Counted from the first letter of the stretch, positions 1-6,921 are shown. The stretch is 17,566 nucleotides of DNA from Bacteroidota bacterium (GCA_963169595.1 CAUJFM010000210.1:1-17566); one strand, 5' to 3'. The notes: generated by a model not told the origin, from the sequence alone. Made by a program: numbers and translations.

Positions 1-57
1 AAGTTCCTGCGCGGCCGCTTCGTGGTGGATGTTAGCGGGAAGCACGTGTTGGGGTGA
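1..57 (+). CDS. 3' end of an unidentified gene (partial)
   Basis: Frame 1 is open from the window edge to a TGA at 55-57 and gives 18 residues, KFLRGRFVVDVSGKHVLG. The first nine codons use the GC-rich codons typical of the core genes (CTG, CGC, GGC, GTG), whereas those after about position 28 (GTT, AGC, GGG, TTG) look mixed. This could be a genuine C-terminus, or a core gene cut short where the AT-rich island begins, so that the last residues are read from inserted DNA. Too little is visible to name a family. Confidence 0.35.
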   Translation, partial: KFLRGRFVVDVSGKHVLG

Positions 58-126
58 TGGGGGCAATTATGGAGACAACGAGTTGTTCAATGAAGGAATA
101 CCCCAAGCAGGCTATATTGCATTCCG

Positions 127-149
127 CCCAAGGTCTTCCCCCCCTTGGG
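127..149. repeat. Short hairpin upstream of the DUF4062 gene
   Basis: CCCAAGG at 127-133 pairs with CCTTGGG at 143-149 around a 9-nt pyrimidine-rich loop. An overlapping alternative pairs CCCCAAG at 101-107 with CTTGGGG at 144-150. No T-run follows on either strand, so it is not a standard terminator. It lies about 70 nt before the DUF4062 start, at the edge of the composition change, and may be a 5'-leader structure or chance. Confidence 0.3.
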
Positions 150-218
150 GACAATGTGACATCAGAAGCTGGTCTCAAGCCTATCTACACGAACTATCAC
201 CCAACAAGAGTTTGACCC

Positions 219-1190
219 ATGGCTAAGCCGAGAATTTTTATTAGCTCAACATTCTATGACCTCAGACAGGTAAGGTCGGATTTGGATATTTTCATCGAAA
301 ATCTAGGATATGAACCAGTACGAAATGAGGAAGGAGATATTCCATACGGGAAAGATGACGCGCTTGAGGAGTATTGCTACAAGGAAATCAAAGCTGTTGA
401 CATACTTGTATCAATAATTGGAGGACGATTTGGGTCTGAATCGAAAAGAAGTAATTCATCTATTTCTCAAATTGAACTAAGAACTGCATTAAAAGAAAAC
501 AAGCAAGTATATATATTCATTGAAAAAAATGTTCTTTCAGAGTACGAAACATATCTTATCAATAAAGAAAATACATCAATGAAATATAGATATGTTGATG
601 ATGTAAGAATTTATCACTTCATCGAAGAAGTAAAGAACCTAAACGCCAATAACAACATTAAAGGCTTCGAAACAGCATCAGACATTTCAAGATATCTTAA
701 GGAACAGTTTGCTGGTCTATTTCAAAGATTCCTCGAGGAACAAACACGAATTAAAGAAGTGAGCTTAATTAGAAACCTTGAAAAAACAGCCCAAACACTT
801 AATAAACTCGTAAATTTCTTAAGCGATGAAAATAAGGGGCAGGCGGAAGAAATAAACAAAATACTGATGATAAATCACCCTTTAACAGAAACATTGAGAA
901 CAAAGCTAGACATACCATACAATTTCTATATCGAAGGATTCACAGATATGAAAAAGCTGCTTGAGGCCAGAGGTTTTAAGGAGAACGAGAACAATGCGAT
1001 ATTTGATGATGACTTACAGATTTCAAAATGGAGTAAAACAGCAAACAGGAAAAAGTACACCATAGAAATATCTAATAGTCTAATCGACGAAGACAAGAAA
1101 CTGAAATTTATTAAGAGGACAGATTGGAAAGATGATTATGTCATCATGCACGAAAGCGAAGATTTACAGGATGATGATTTTCCATTCTAG
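219..1190 (+). CDS. DUF4062 domain protein, AT-rich, SSB-like C-terminal tip
   Basis: The 323-residue product begins MAKPRIFISSTFYDLRQVR, the characteristic opening of DUF4062 proteins, a TIR-like alpha/beta fold. The N-terminal domain covers about residues 4-110 and includes the acidic VRNEEGDIPYG stretch, the ADILVSIIGGRFGS-like strand (here VDILVSIIGGRFGS) and SQIELRTAL. DUF4062 domains are often joined to STAND NTPases, TPRs or other effector modules in foreign or defence-type loci. Here there is no NTPase: a helical middle (about 150-230, with KEVSLIRNLEKTAQTLNKLV) is followed by a charged region I do not recognise. The last residues, LQDDDFPF, resemble the acidic tip of SSB proteins. 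Codon use is AT-rich, unlike every neighbour, which suggests transfer. The start at 219 fits the family's N-terminus; no Shine-Dalgarno sequence or clear promoter is visible. The family call is firm; function is unknown. Confidence 0.85.
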   Translation: MAKPRIFISSTFYDLRQVRSDLDIFIENLGYEPVRNEEGDIPYGKDDALEEYCYKEIKAVDILVSIIGGRFGSESKRSNSSISQIELRTALKENKQVYIFIEKNVLSEYETYLINKENTSMKYRYVDDVRIYHFIEEVKNLNANNNIKGFETASDISRYLKEQFAGLFQRFLEEQTRIKEVSLIRNLEKTAQTLNKLVNFLSDENKGQAEEINKILMINHPLTETLRTKLDIPYNFYIEGFTDMKKLLEARGFKENENNAIFDDDLQISKWSKTANRKKYTIEISNSLIDEDKKLKFIKRTDWKDDYVIMHESEDLQDDDFPF

Positions 1191-1252
1191 ACTATACCTG
1201 ATAAATAATAGGAACTCTAGAGACCCTAAAATTAATAATCCTGTATGAAATA

Positions 1253-1271
1253 TAATTCAATTTTTGAATTA
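1253..1271. repeat. AT-only inverted repeat after DUF4062 gene
   Basis: TAATTCAA at 1253-1260 pairs with TTGAATTA at 1264-1271 around a TTT loop, 63 nt after the DUF4062 stop. The stem is 8 bp but has only one G-C pair, so as a terminator it would be weak. It could equally be a small operator-like palindrome or an accident of AT-rich DNA. Confidence 0.35.
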
Positions 1272-1344
1272 ATATGTCATTATAAATTCCTATAGCATGT
1301 GTAACCGAAAATCGTCACACCAATAAAAAATTATCAAAAAGCAT

Positions 1345-1368
1345 AATATTGAATATTGAATATTGAAT
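1345..1368. repeat. AATATTG x3 tandem repeat
   Basis: Three perfect head-to-tail copies of AATATTG (1345-1365) are followed by a partial AAT. The repeat lies in the AT-rich part of the gap before the GT87 gene, about 140 nt from its start. A 7-bp unit could change copy number by slippage, but nothing places it in a promoter spacer. Confidence 0.6.
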
Positions 1369-1485
1369 CGTCAATCTTATCAAAGACCGTAGACAACACT
1401 TCCTGGAATCAATCAACATCCACACCAATACGTACCTATCACGCGCCCTCGACCGCCCCTGAACCCCCATTGCGGCGTTCCATCG

Positions 1486-1493
1486 CACCTTTG
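1486..1493 (+). promoter_or_regulatory. Possible -7 box of GT87 gene
   Basis: CACCTTTG matches the Bacteroidota -7 consensus TAnnTTTG at all but the first base and ends 11 nt before the ATG at 1505. No TTTG is found 19-21 nt upstream, so support is limited to the -7 box and to its position, which resembles the boxes at 6922 and 8485. Confidence 0.25.
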
Positions 1494-1504
1494 GGTCCTG
1501 GGCC

Positions 1505-2704
1505 ATGAGCACCGCCGTTCGCCTGCGCACCTTTTCTGAACGCCTGCTGGACCGCCGCACGGTGATCGGGCTGTACGCGCTGCTGGCCGTGGCCGTGTCG
1601 GTGCAGGCCATCCTGGTGGGTCCGCGCACCTTTGTGGAGAACGCCCCGGCCTACACGGACTACAACAACTACGTCATCTTCCAGCGCTCGGCCGTGCACC
1701 TGGTGGAGCACCAGCCGCTGTACGTGCCTTACCCCGCCGAGCACTGGGACCTGTTCAAGTACACGCCCACCTTCGCGCTGGCCTTCCTCCCCTTCAGCTG
1801 GTTGCCCGACGGGGTGGGCCTGCCGCTGTGGAACCTGCTGAACGCGCTGGCCCTGGCCTTCGCGGTGATGGCCCTGCCGCAGCTGGACCGCCGCCAGCAG
1901 GGCCTGGTGCTGCTGATCGGCCTGATGGAGCTGATCACCTCCCTGCAGAACAGCCAGAGCAACGGGCTCATCGCGGGGCTGGTGGTGGGCGCCTTCGCGG
2001 CCCTGGAGCGGCGGCGTCCCGGACTGGCGACCACGCTGATCGTGTGCGCGGGCTTCATCAAGCCCTTCGGCCTCGCGGCCGGGCTGTTGCTGGTGGCCTA
2101 TCCGGGGTTCTGGCGCGGCGTGGGCTGGGGCGCGGTGTCCGCCGTGGTGCTGGCCCTGGCGCCCCTGGCGGTGGTATCGCCCGGTGAGCTGGTGCAGCTC
2201 TACCGCGACTGGCTGGGCCTGCTGGGCGCCGACCACAGCCTGCAGTACGGCTACTCGGTGATGGGCTGGCTGGCCACCTGGTTCCAGTGGCAGCCCTCCA
2301 AGACCGCTGTGCTCGGGGCCGGACTGTTGCTGCTGGTGCTCCCCTACCTGCGCCGATCGGCCTTCGCCGACCCGGTCTTCCGCCTGCAGCTGCAGGCCTT
2401 CCTGCTGATCTGGCTGGTGATCTTCAACCACATGGCCGAGTCGCCCACCTTCGTGATCGCCATGACGGGCGTGGCCCTCTGGTTCGTGCCCGCGACCAAG
2501 GACCGCTTCACCGTGGCGCTCTTCATTCTGGCCTTCCTCCTCACCAGCCTCAGCGCCACCGACCTCTTCCCCCGCAACGTGCGCGAGGCGTGGGTGAAGC
2601 CCTACGTGCTGAAAGCCGTGCCGTGCGTCTTGATCGCCGCCGTGCTGTGGGGGCGGTTGATGGTCGCGTCGGTCCGCACGCGGCAGGTGACCGCGCCAAA
2701 CTGA
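1505..2704 (+). CDS. GT87 (DUF2029) family glycosyltransferase
   Basis: The 399-residue product is a multi-pass membrane protein with about ten hydrophobic segments and matches the GT87/DUF2029 family. These GT-C enzymes transfer a sugar, usually mannose or arabinose, from a polyprenyl-phosphate donor at the membrane. Visible family marks are the acidic first loop (YTDYNNYVIF, about residues 51-60), the FKYTPTFALAFLPF segment around residue 85, the polar QNSQSN cluster at 148-153 and FIKPFG with Lys186. The first transmembrane segment starts right after a basic N-terminus (residues 1-18), which supports the ATG at 1505. The alpha/beta hydrolase follows after 23 nt, so the two are probably cotranscribed. 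The acceptor (lipid, glycan or protein) cannot be told from sequence. Confidence 0.85.
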   Translation: MSTAVRLRTFSERLLDRRTVIGLYALLAVAVSVQAILVGPRTFVENAPAYTDYNNYVIFQRSAVHLVEHQPLYVPYPAEHWDLFKYTPTFALAFLPFSWLPDGVGLPLWNLLNALALAFAVMALPQLDRRQQGLVLLIGLMELITSLQNSQSNGLIAGLVVGAFAALERRRPGLATTLIVCAGFIKPFGLAAGLLLVAYPGFWRGVGWGAVSAVVLALAPLAVVSPGELVQLYRDWLGLLGADHSLQYGYSVMGWLATWFQWQPSKTAVLGAGLLLLVLPYLRRSAFADPVFRLQLQAFLLIWLVIFNHMAESPTFVIAMTGVALWFVPATKDRFTVALFILAFLLTSLSATDLFPRNVREAWVKPYVLKAVPCVLIAAVLWGRLMVASVRTRQVTAPN

Positions 2705-2727
2705 ACCTTGCCGCCCCACACGCGTTG

Positions 2728-3558
2728 ATGGTGACCATGCCCCTTAGCCCCGCCCCGGACCTGTTGCACCACGAGGTGCATCGGCATCACCCCGATGCGG
2801 AGTGGCTGGTGCTGATCCATGGCGCAGGGGGCAGCACGGTGACCTGGAAGCGGCAGGTTCCCGTGCTGGGCCAGCACCACAACCTGCTGCTGGTGGACCT
2901 GCCGGGGCATGGGCAGATGGCGGGCCGCAGCAACACCGAGCCCCACTACACCTTCGACCACATCGCGCAACGCATCTGGGCCGTGGTGGACCATGTGGGC
3001 ATCGGGCGGGCGCACCTGGTGGGCGTGTCGCTGGGCACGGTGATCGCCCTCACCATGCGCGAGCAGCGGCCGCAACGCGTGGCCTCCTTGGTGAACGGGG
3101 GCGCCATCCTGCGGCTCAGCAAGCGCCTGAAGGTGCTGGCCACCGCGAGCCTGGCCCTGGCGAAGGTGATCGGCTACCCGGCCTTCTACCGGCTCAGCGC
3201 CACCATCATGATGCCGCGCCGGAACCACGAGGCCTCGCGGCGGGTCTTCATCCGCGAATCGCGCGTGCTGAGCACCGCCGAGTTCCGCAAGTGGACGGCG
3301 ATGTACCGCGGGCTGAACGCCACGCTGAAGCACCTCTTCGCGCAGGCCTCGGACATCCCGCACCTGCTGGTGATGGGCGCGCAGGACCACCTCTTCCTGG
3401 AGGAGGCACAGGCCTATGCCCGCCTGCACACCGATGTGCAGCTGGAGGTGATCCCCGGCTGCGGCCACGTGGTGACCATTGAGCGTGCCGATGCCTTCAA
3501 CGCGAGCTGCCTGGCCTTCCTCGCCGGGTTGGCCAAGGCGGACAAGGCGGTGGCGTAG
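2728..3558 (+). CDS. Alpha/beta-fold hydrolase
   Basis: The product of 276 residues has all the marks of an active alpha/beta hydrolase. The oxyanion loop is HGAGG at 31-35, the strand LLLVDLPGHG lies at 53-62, and the nucleophile elbow is GVSLG with Ser101. The acid is Asp in MGAQDHLF, and the His is in the C-terminal GCGHVVTIE. A cap region rich in basic and hydrophobic residues sits between about 125 and 205. The substrate is unknown; esters or lipids are typical for the family. The frame stays open upstream through the GT87 gene, but that part reads as out-of-frame GC-rich sequence, so the start is taken as ATG 2728; ATG 2737 is equally possible. It follows the GT87 gene closely and converges on rimK, with 35 nt between the stops. 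Confidence 0.85.
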   Translation: MVTMPLSPAPDLLHHEVHRHHPDAEWLVLIHGAGGSTVTWKRQVPVLGQHHNLLLVDLPGHGQMAGRSNTEPHYTFDHIAQRIWAVVDHVGIGRAHLVGVSLGTVIALTMREQRPQRVASLVNGGAILRLSKRLKVLATASLALAKVIGYPAFYRLSATIMMPRRNHEASRRVFIRESRVLSTAEFRKWTAMYRGLNATLKHLFAQASDIPHLLVMGAQDHLFLEEAQAYARLHTDVQLEVIPGCGHVVTIERADAFNASCLAFLAGLAKADKAVA

Positions 3559-3593
3559 TGCAGTGGCGTGCAGCGCTGCCGCGCCGGAGCGCC

Positions 3594-4466
3594 CTACACG
3601 TTGCGCTCGATGAACCGCACGATCTCGCCGGCGATGTCCTTGCCGGTGGCGCCTTCGATGCCCTCCAGACCGGGGCTGGAGTTCACCTCGATCACCAGCG
3701 GTCCGCGGTCGCTCTGGAGCATGTCCACACCGGCCACATGCAGGCCCAAGGCCTTGGCGGCTTTGATGGCGGTGACCTCCTCCTCGTGGGTGAGCTCGAT
3801 CAGTTCCGCCGTGCCGCCGCGGTGCAGGTTGCTGCGGAACTCACCCTCCTTGCCGGTGCGCTTCATGGCGCCCACCACGCGGCCATCCACCACGAAGGCG
3901 CGGATGTCGATGCCGCGGCTCTCCTTGATGAACTCCTGCACGATGACGCGCGCCTTGAGGCTGTTGAAGGCCTCGCACACGGCGATGGCGGCCTTCTTGG
4001 TATCGGCCAGCACCACGCCCAGGCCCTGGGTGCCCTCCAACAGCTTGATGATGCACGGTGCACCGCCCACGCTGTCCACGATGCTACCCACGTCCTTGCT
4101 GTAGTTGGTGAACACCGTCTTGGGGATGCCCACCCCGCTGCGGGTGAGGATCTGCATGCTGCGGAGCTTGTCCCGGCTGCGCACCAGCGCCTGGCTCTCC
4201 GTGGTGGTGAACACCTTCATCATCTCGAACTGGCGCACCACGGCGGTGCCGTAGAAGGTGACGCTGGCGCCGATGCGCGGGATGATGGCATCCACATCGG
4301 TGAGCGGCTGTCCCCCGTAGATCACCTGCGGGTTCTTCTTCTCGATGAGGATGTCGCACTTCACGTGGTTGACCACGCGGGCCGTATGGCCGCGCGATTC
4401 AATGGCCTCTACCAGCCGTTTGGTGGAGTAGAGCTTGCTGTCCCGCGAGAGGACGACGATGTTCAT
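3594..4466 (-). CDS. rimK: RimK-type ATP-grasp glutamate ligase
   Basis: The 290-residue protein is a RimK-family ATP-grasp ligase, which in well-studied bacteria adds glutamate residues to the C-terminus of ribosomal protein S6. It opens MNIVVLSRDSKLYSTKRL, has the pre-ATP-grasp domain to about 95, then the ATP-binding lysine and glycine-rich loop in CIIKLLEGTQGLGV. The metal ligands are Asp248 (AGVDML) and Glu260/Asn262 (IEVNSSPGLEGIE), in the spacing seen across the family. Length is close to that of E. coli RimK (about 300). The frame is open further upstream, but ATG 4466 gives the family N-terminus and lies just downstream of a good promoter. Some homologues modify other substrates, so S6 as target is inferred. 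It is a single-gene unit, divergent from the PhyH gene. Confidence 0.9.
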   Translation of the reverse strand: MNIVVLSRDSKLYSTKRLVEAIESRGHTARVVNHVKCDILIEKKNPQVIYGGQPLTDVDAIIPRIGASVTFYGTAVVRQFEMMKVFTTTESQALVRSRDKLRSMQILTRSGVGIPKTVFTNYSKDVGSIVDSVGGAPCIIKLLEGTQGLGVVLADTKKAAIAVCEAFNSLKARVIVQEFIKESRGIDIRAFVVDGRVVGAMKRTGKEGEFRSNLHRGGTAELIELTHEEEVTAIKAAKALGLHVAGVDMLQSDRGPLVIEVNSSPGLEGIEGATGKDIAGEIVRFIERNV

Positions 4467-4505
4467 GGGAGGGTCGCCGGGGCCCGGCGAAGGCGCTTGG
4501 TTGGC

Positions 4506-4536
4506 CAAAGTAAGCGGCCGATCGCACCGCACCAAA
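4506..4536 (-). promoter_or_regulatory. Bacteroidota-type promoter of rimK
   Basis: Read on the minus strand, TTTG (4536-4533) is followed by exactly 19 nt and then TTACTTTG (4513-4506). This fits the Bacteroidota primary-sigma consensus TTTG-N19-TAnnTTTG with one mismatch in the -7 box. The box ends 39 nt before the rimK ATG at 4466, leaving a leader of roughly 30 nt. It is the most complete promoter in the window. Confidence 0.6.
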
Positions 4537-4633
4537 CACCGTTCCCCGGGCCGTCCCGACCGTCCGTCATACTTCTTCCGCAGTCCCCCCGGGGTCCGTC
4601 GGAAGGGATGTCCGACCAATGTCAAGCCCGCGT

Positions 4634-4641
4634 TAATTTCG
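4634..4641 (+). promoter_or_regulatory. Possible -7 box of PhyH-type gene
   Basis: TAATTTCG matches TAnnTTTG at all but one base and shares the TAnnTTCG form with the boxes at 6922 and 8485. It ends 29 nt before the ATG at 4671. No -33 TTTG is seen at the right distance, so this is a weak call. Confidence 0.3.
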
Positions 4642-4670
4642 TGCGCCGCGCTCCCGCGGAAACCCACCAC

Positions 4671-5480
4671 ATGACACGCATCCTGGATATCAGTTCCACC
4701 TTGGGTGAACGATTGACGGACGAACAGAAGGCCACCTTCGACCGGACCGGTGCCCTCCACTTCCGCAATTTCCTAAGCCCCACCGGCGTGGACACGCTGC
4801 TGCGGGCCATCCAGGAGGTGGAGGCGCGCTGGGTGCGCGACGAGGTGAAGGTGGTGAACGGCACCCCGATCAAGTACGGCCGCAACCTCGATGGCAGTCC
4901 GCTGGTGCAGCGGTTCGCCTTCGCCAACCAGCACCACCCCGTGCTGGAGGAGTTCCTGAAGGACCCACGGTTCAACGCCCTGCTGGAACTGGTAGGGGGC
5001 GATGCCCGGTTGGGCACCCACGAGAAGGACGGGCTGGTGGTGAACCACTACGTGAACACCAACGAGAGCAACTTCACCCAGATGGGCTGGCACACGGATG
5101 CCCTGCGCGACGTGTTCCTGGGCCGGAAGATCATGCCCATGCTCAATGTGGGCATCCACCTCGACGACCAGGACCCGCGCAACGGCGGGCTGCGCCTGAT
5201 CCCCGGCACACACAAGCAGGGGCTGCGGCAGATGCTCTTCCGCAAGCGCTACTTCAAGGACACCACCCCCGACCCGGATGAGGTGGCGTTCGACATCCGC
5301 CGGGGCGACCTCACCATTCACGATGGCCGCTTGTGGCACCGCGTGGAGCGCTCGCGCCTCACGGGCGATGCCAGCCGGCGCCGGGTGATGTACATCCCGG
5401 TGGTCTGCGGACGGTACCAGCCCAAGACCGCCAACAGCAGGACGCCGTTCTACCACCGTTTCCAGCACTTGGTGAAGTAG
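4671..5480 (+). CDS. Phytanoyl-CoA dioxygenase (PhyH) family protein
   Basis: The 269-residue product is a Fe(II)/2-oxoglutarate-dependent dioxygenase of the PhyH family. The metal triad is visible as His141 and Asp143 in GWHTDALRD and the distal His223 in GRLWHRVERS. A basic RRRVMY segment near 236 is a candidate for 2-oxoglutarate binding. The core also has the family-typical GGLRLIPGTHKQG segment before the distal His. Such enzymes hydroxylate small molecules or lipids; the substrate is not evident. The frame is open for more than 1 kb upstream, antisense to rimK, but the family N-terminus starts at ATG 4671. The SDR gene begins 9 nt after the stop, so the two are very likely one transcript. 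Confidence 0.85.
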   Translation: MTRILDISSTLGERLTDEQKATFDRTGALHFRNFLSPTGVDTLLRAIQEVEARWVRDEVKVVNGTPIKYGRNLDGSPLVQRFAFANQHHPVLEEFLKDPRFNALLELVGGDARLGTHEKDGLVVNHYVNTNESNFTQMGWHTDALRDVFLGRKIMPMLNVGIHLDDQDPRNGGLRLIPGTHKQGLRQMLFRKRYFKDTTPDPDEVAFDIRRGDLTIHDGRLWHRVERSRLTGDASRRRVMYIPVVCGRYQPKTANSRTPFYHRFQHLVK

Positions 5481-5489
5481 GCCACGACC

Positions 5490-6293
5490 ATGCAGCAGCT
5501 GCAACGTGGCTTTGCCGTGGTGACCGGCGCCAGTCAGGGCCTGGGGGAGTGCATGGCGCTGGAACTGGCCGCGCGGGGCTTCGGGATCATCGCTGTCGCG
5601 CGCAACCGCGATGGACTGGACCGCGTGGCCGAAGCGTGCGGCACGCTGAACGGTGGCCGCACCCGCGTGATCGTCGCCGACCTGGCCGATGAAGCGGCGA
5701 CACACCAGGCCGCCGAGGCCGTGCTATCCCTCGGCCTGCCCCTTGAAGCCTTGGTGAACAACGCCGGTTACGCCGTGTGGGGCCGCTTCCCCGAACAAGC
5801 CCTGGATGCGCACCGCAGCATGCTGCAGGTGAACATGCTGGCCCCGGTGATCCTCACTCACCGGCTGCTTCCCGCGTTACGCCAACAACCCCGCAGCTAC
5901 CTCCTCAACGTGGGCAGCATGGCGGGCTACGCGGCCGTGTCCACCCTGGCGGGCTATTCCGGCAGCAAGGCCTTCGTGCGGCTGTGGTCGCGCGGGCTGC
6001 GGCAGGACCTGCGCGGCACGGGCACCACGGTGACCTGCGTGTGCCCCGGCACGGTGTTGACCGGCTTCACTGCGCGGGCGGGCATGCAGGCCCTGGACCA
6101 GCTCGCGAAGAAGTTCGGGAGCACGCCGCAGGCCGTGGCCAGGTCGGCTGTGAAAGCGATGCTGGCCGGGCGTCCGGAAGTGGTGCCCGGGGTGTTGGAC
6201 AGCCTCACCGCACGGCTCATGAAGCTGCTGCCCGAAGCGCTGACGGAACAGGTGGCCAGTTCGATCTACGTCAAGCACCTGCCCCGCTCGTAG
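5490..6293 (+). CDS. Short-chain dehydrogenase/reductase (SDR)
   Basis: A classical SDR of 267 residues and the expected length. It has the nucleotide-binding TGASQGLG at 12-19, the NNAG motif at 90-93, and the catalytic tetrad Asn115, Ser143 (VGSMAG), Tyr156 and Lys160 (YSGSK). The segment after the second strand, AVARNRDGL with Arg38, suggests an NADP(H) preference, since a basic residue there usually binds the 2'-phosphate. The C-terminal part (CPGTVLTGF) fits the substrate-loop region of the DltE/YqjQ-like group. It probably oxidises or reduces an alcohol/ketone, possibly on the product of the neighbouring dioxygenase (inference from the 9-nt gap). Its 3' end overlaps the phosphatase gene by 23 bp tail to tail. 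Confidence 0.9.
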   Translation: MQQLQRGFAVVTGASQGLGECMALELAARGFGIIAVARNRDGLDRVAEACGTLNGGRTRVIVADLADEAATHQAAEAVLSLGLPLEALVNNAGYAVWGRFPEQALDAHRSMLQVNMLAPVILTHRLLPALRQQPRSYLLNVGSMAGYAAVSTLAGYSGSKAFVRLWSRGLRQDLRGTGTTVTCVCPGTVLTGFTARAGMQALDQLAKKFGSTPQAVARSAVKAMLAGRPEVVPGVLDSLTARLMKLLPEALTEQVASSIYVKHLPRS

Positions 6294-6879
6294 GGCGGCG
6301 CAGGGACCCGCGCAGCGTGTAGGCGCTGCACCACCAGGCCAGTGCGGCAAAGAGCGGCGCGGCGAGCACATCCACCGTCCAGTGCACATGCTGCACCAGC
6401 ACGGCCAGGCCCACCAGTGCGGCAGCGATGGCCACGAGCAGCCGGTCCCTCACAGTGGGCATGGCCAGCGCCAGCAGCACCAGCGTGGCCGTGTGGCCGG
6501 AGAAGAAGAGGTCCTTGCGGAAGGGCGTGGCACCGGGGTAGAAGAGCTGCGTCACCGGATCGGCGAGGTCCACGAGGCCCGGCGGCGGCTCCAGCGTCCA
6601 GGACCACATGGTGAGCATGCGCAGGACCAGCAGGGCCACGTAGGCCTGCAGGCCGCGGAGCAGGAGCTCGGGGCTGCGCACCAGCCGCAACAGGCCATAC
6701 ACGATGGTGGCGTAGAGCAGCACGAAGAGCGGCACCGAGAGGTCCACCGCGGGCAGGTGGTGCAACAGAGGTTCCGGAGGAAGCCCGCCGGGCCGCTGCT
6801 CGATCCAAGCGAAGAAGGTGGGCAGGGAGGCCACCACGGGCAGTGCGACCAGCAGGGTCAGGAGGTAGGCCTTGCGCAT
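6271..6879 (-). CDS. PAP2 / sphingomyelin-synthase-like phosphatase
   Basis: A 202-residue integral membrane protein with about six hydrophobic segments. It carries the C-terminal PAP2-like motifs: FFSGHTA with His129 and HVHWTVDV with His166 and Asp170, the catalytic HxxxD pair of the sphingomyelin-synthase-like PAP2 branch. Such enzymes cleave or transfer lipid phosphate head groups, such as phosphatidate or polyprenyl diphosphate. The start is uncertain: ATG 6879 (MRKAYLLTLL) leads straight into the first membrane segment and sits below a TACCTTGC box. ATG 6936 would add 19 residues and share the bases CATG with the divergent GT22 start. I prefer 6879. Pairing with a GT-C glycosyltransferase suggests a role in lipid-linked sugar chemistry, but that is inference. 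Confidence 0.8.
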   Translation of the reverse strand: MRKAYLLTLLVALPVVASLPTFFAWIEQRPGGLPPEPLLHHLPAVDLSVPLFVLLYATIVYGLLRLVRSPELLLRGLQAYVALLVLRMLTMWSWTLEPPPGLVDLADPVTQLFYPGATPFRKDLFFSGHTATLVLLALAMPTVRDRLLVAIAAALVGLAVLVQHVHWTVDVLAAPLFAALAWWCSAYTLRGSLRRPTSGAGA

Positions 6880-6904
6880 CGGGCGGTCCGCCGGGAAGGG
6901 CGGG

Positions 6905-6912
6905 GCAAGGTA
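6905..6912 (-). promoter_or_regulatory. Possible -7 box of PAP2-like gene
   Basis: Minus-strand TACCTTGC (6912-6905) resembles TAnnTTTG with one T missing. It lies 25 nt upstream of the preferred PAP2 start at 6879 and inside the reading frame that would start at 6936, which is one reason to prefer the shorter gene. No -33 box is visible. Confidence 0.2.
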
Positions 6913-6921
6913 GGCGGCCCG

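Larger units (their letters stand above)
58..1440. other. AT-rich island carrying one DUF4062 gene
   Basis: Base composition drops sharply from the GC-rich flanks. Positions 58-218 are mixed, and about 230-1440 are strongly AT-rich, with many AAA, ATA, AGA and TTA codons inside the gene and A/T runs after it. GC-rich sequence returns at about 1440. The gene inside is of a family with a patchy distribution, which fits acquisition by transfer. I saw no integrase, transposase, tRNA or clear flanking direct repeat, so the mechanism and exact borders are unknown. Confidence 0.6.
1191..1504. other. Gene-free stretch of 314 bases
   Basis: No convincing coding sequence is present on either strand. 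Positions 1191-1440 are AT-rich and belong to the island: they hold a weak inverted repeat (1253-1271) and a three-copy 7-bp repeat (1345-1365). From about 1440 the composition returns to GC-rich leader sequence of the GT87 gene. No strong terminator with a GC stem and T-run was found after the DUF4062 stop. Confidence 0.6.

Noticed and set aside
29..226. 65-residue ORF before the DUF4062 gene
   Set aside because: It overlaps the partial gene's end and the DUF4062 start, has no family resemblance or hydrophobic pattern, and covers the composition change at the island border. It reads like chance.
58..1440. Attachment-site direct repeats flanking the AT-rich island
   Set aside because: I compared the sequence near both composition borders and saw no convincing shared repeat; no integrase or tRNA is present.
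1439..2719. 426-residue minus-strand ORF opposite GT87
   Set aside because: It is Gln/His/Gly/Arg-rich and low in complexity, typical of the antisense of a Leu/Val/Ala-rich membrane protein gene.
2287..2727. N-terminal extension of the alpha/beta hydrolase, suggesting a fusion
   Set aside because: These codons lie out of frame inside the GT87 gene. The hydrolase fold is complete from 2728.
3559..3593. Bidirectional terminator between hydrolase and rimK
   Set aside because: Only a 5-bp GCGCT/AGCGC pairing with a 10-nt loop and no T-run was found; too weak to list.
3558..4670. Upstream extension of the PhyH reading frame (over 1 kb)
   Set aside because: The extension is antisense to rimK, which has all its catalytic residues. 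The family N-terminus begins at ATG 4671.
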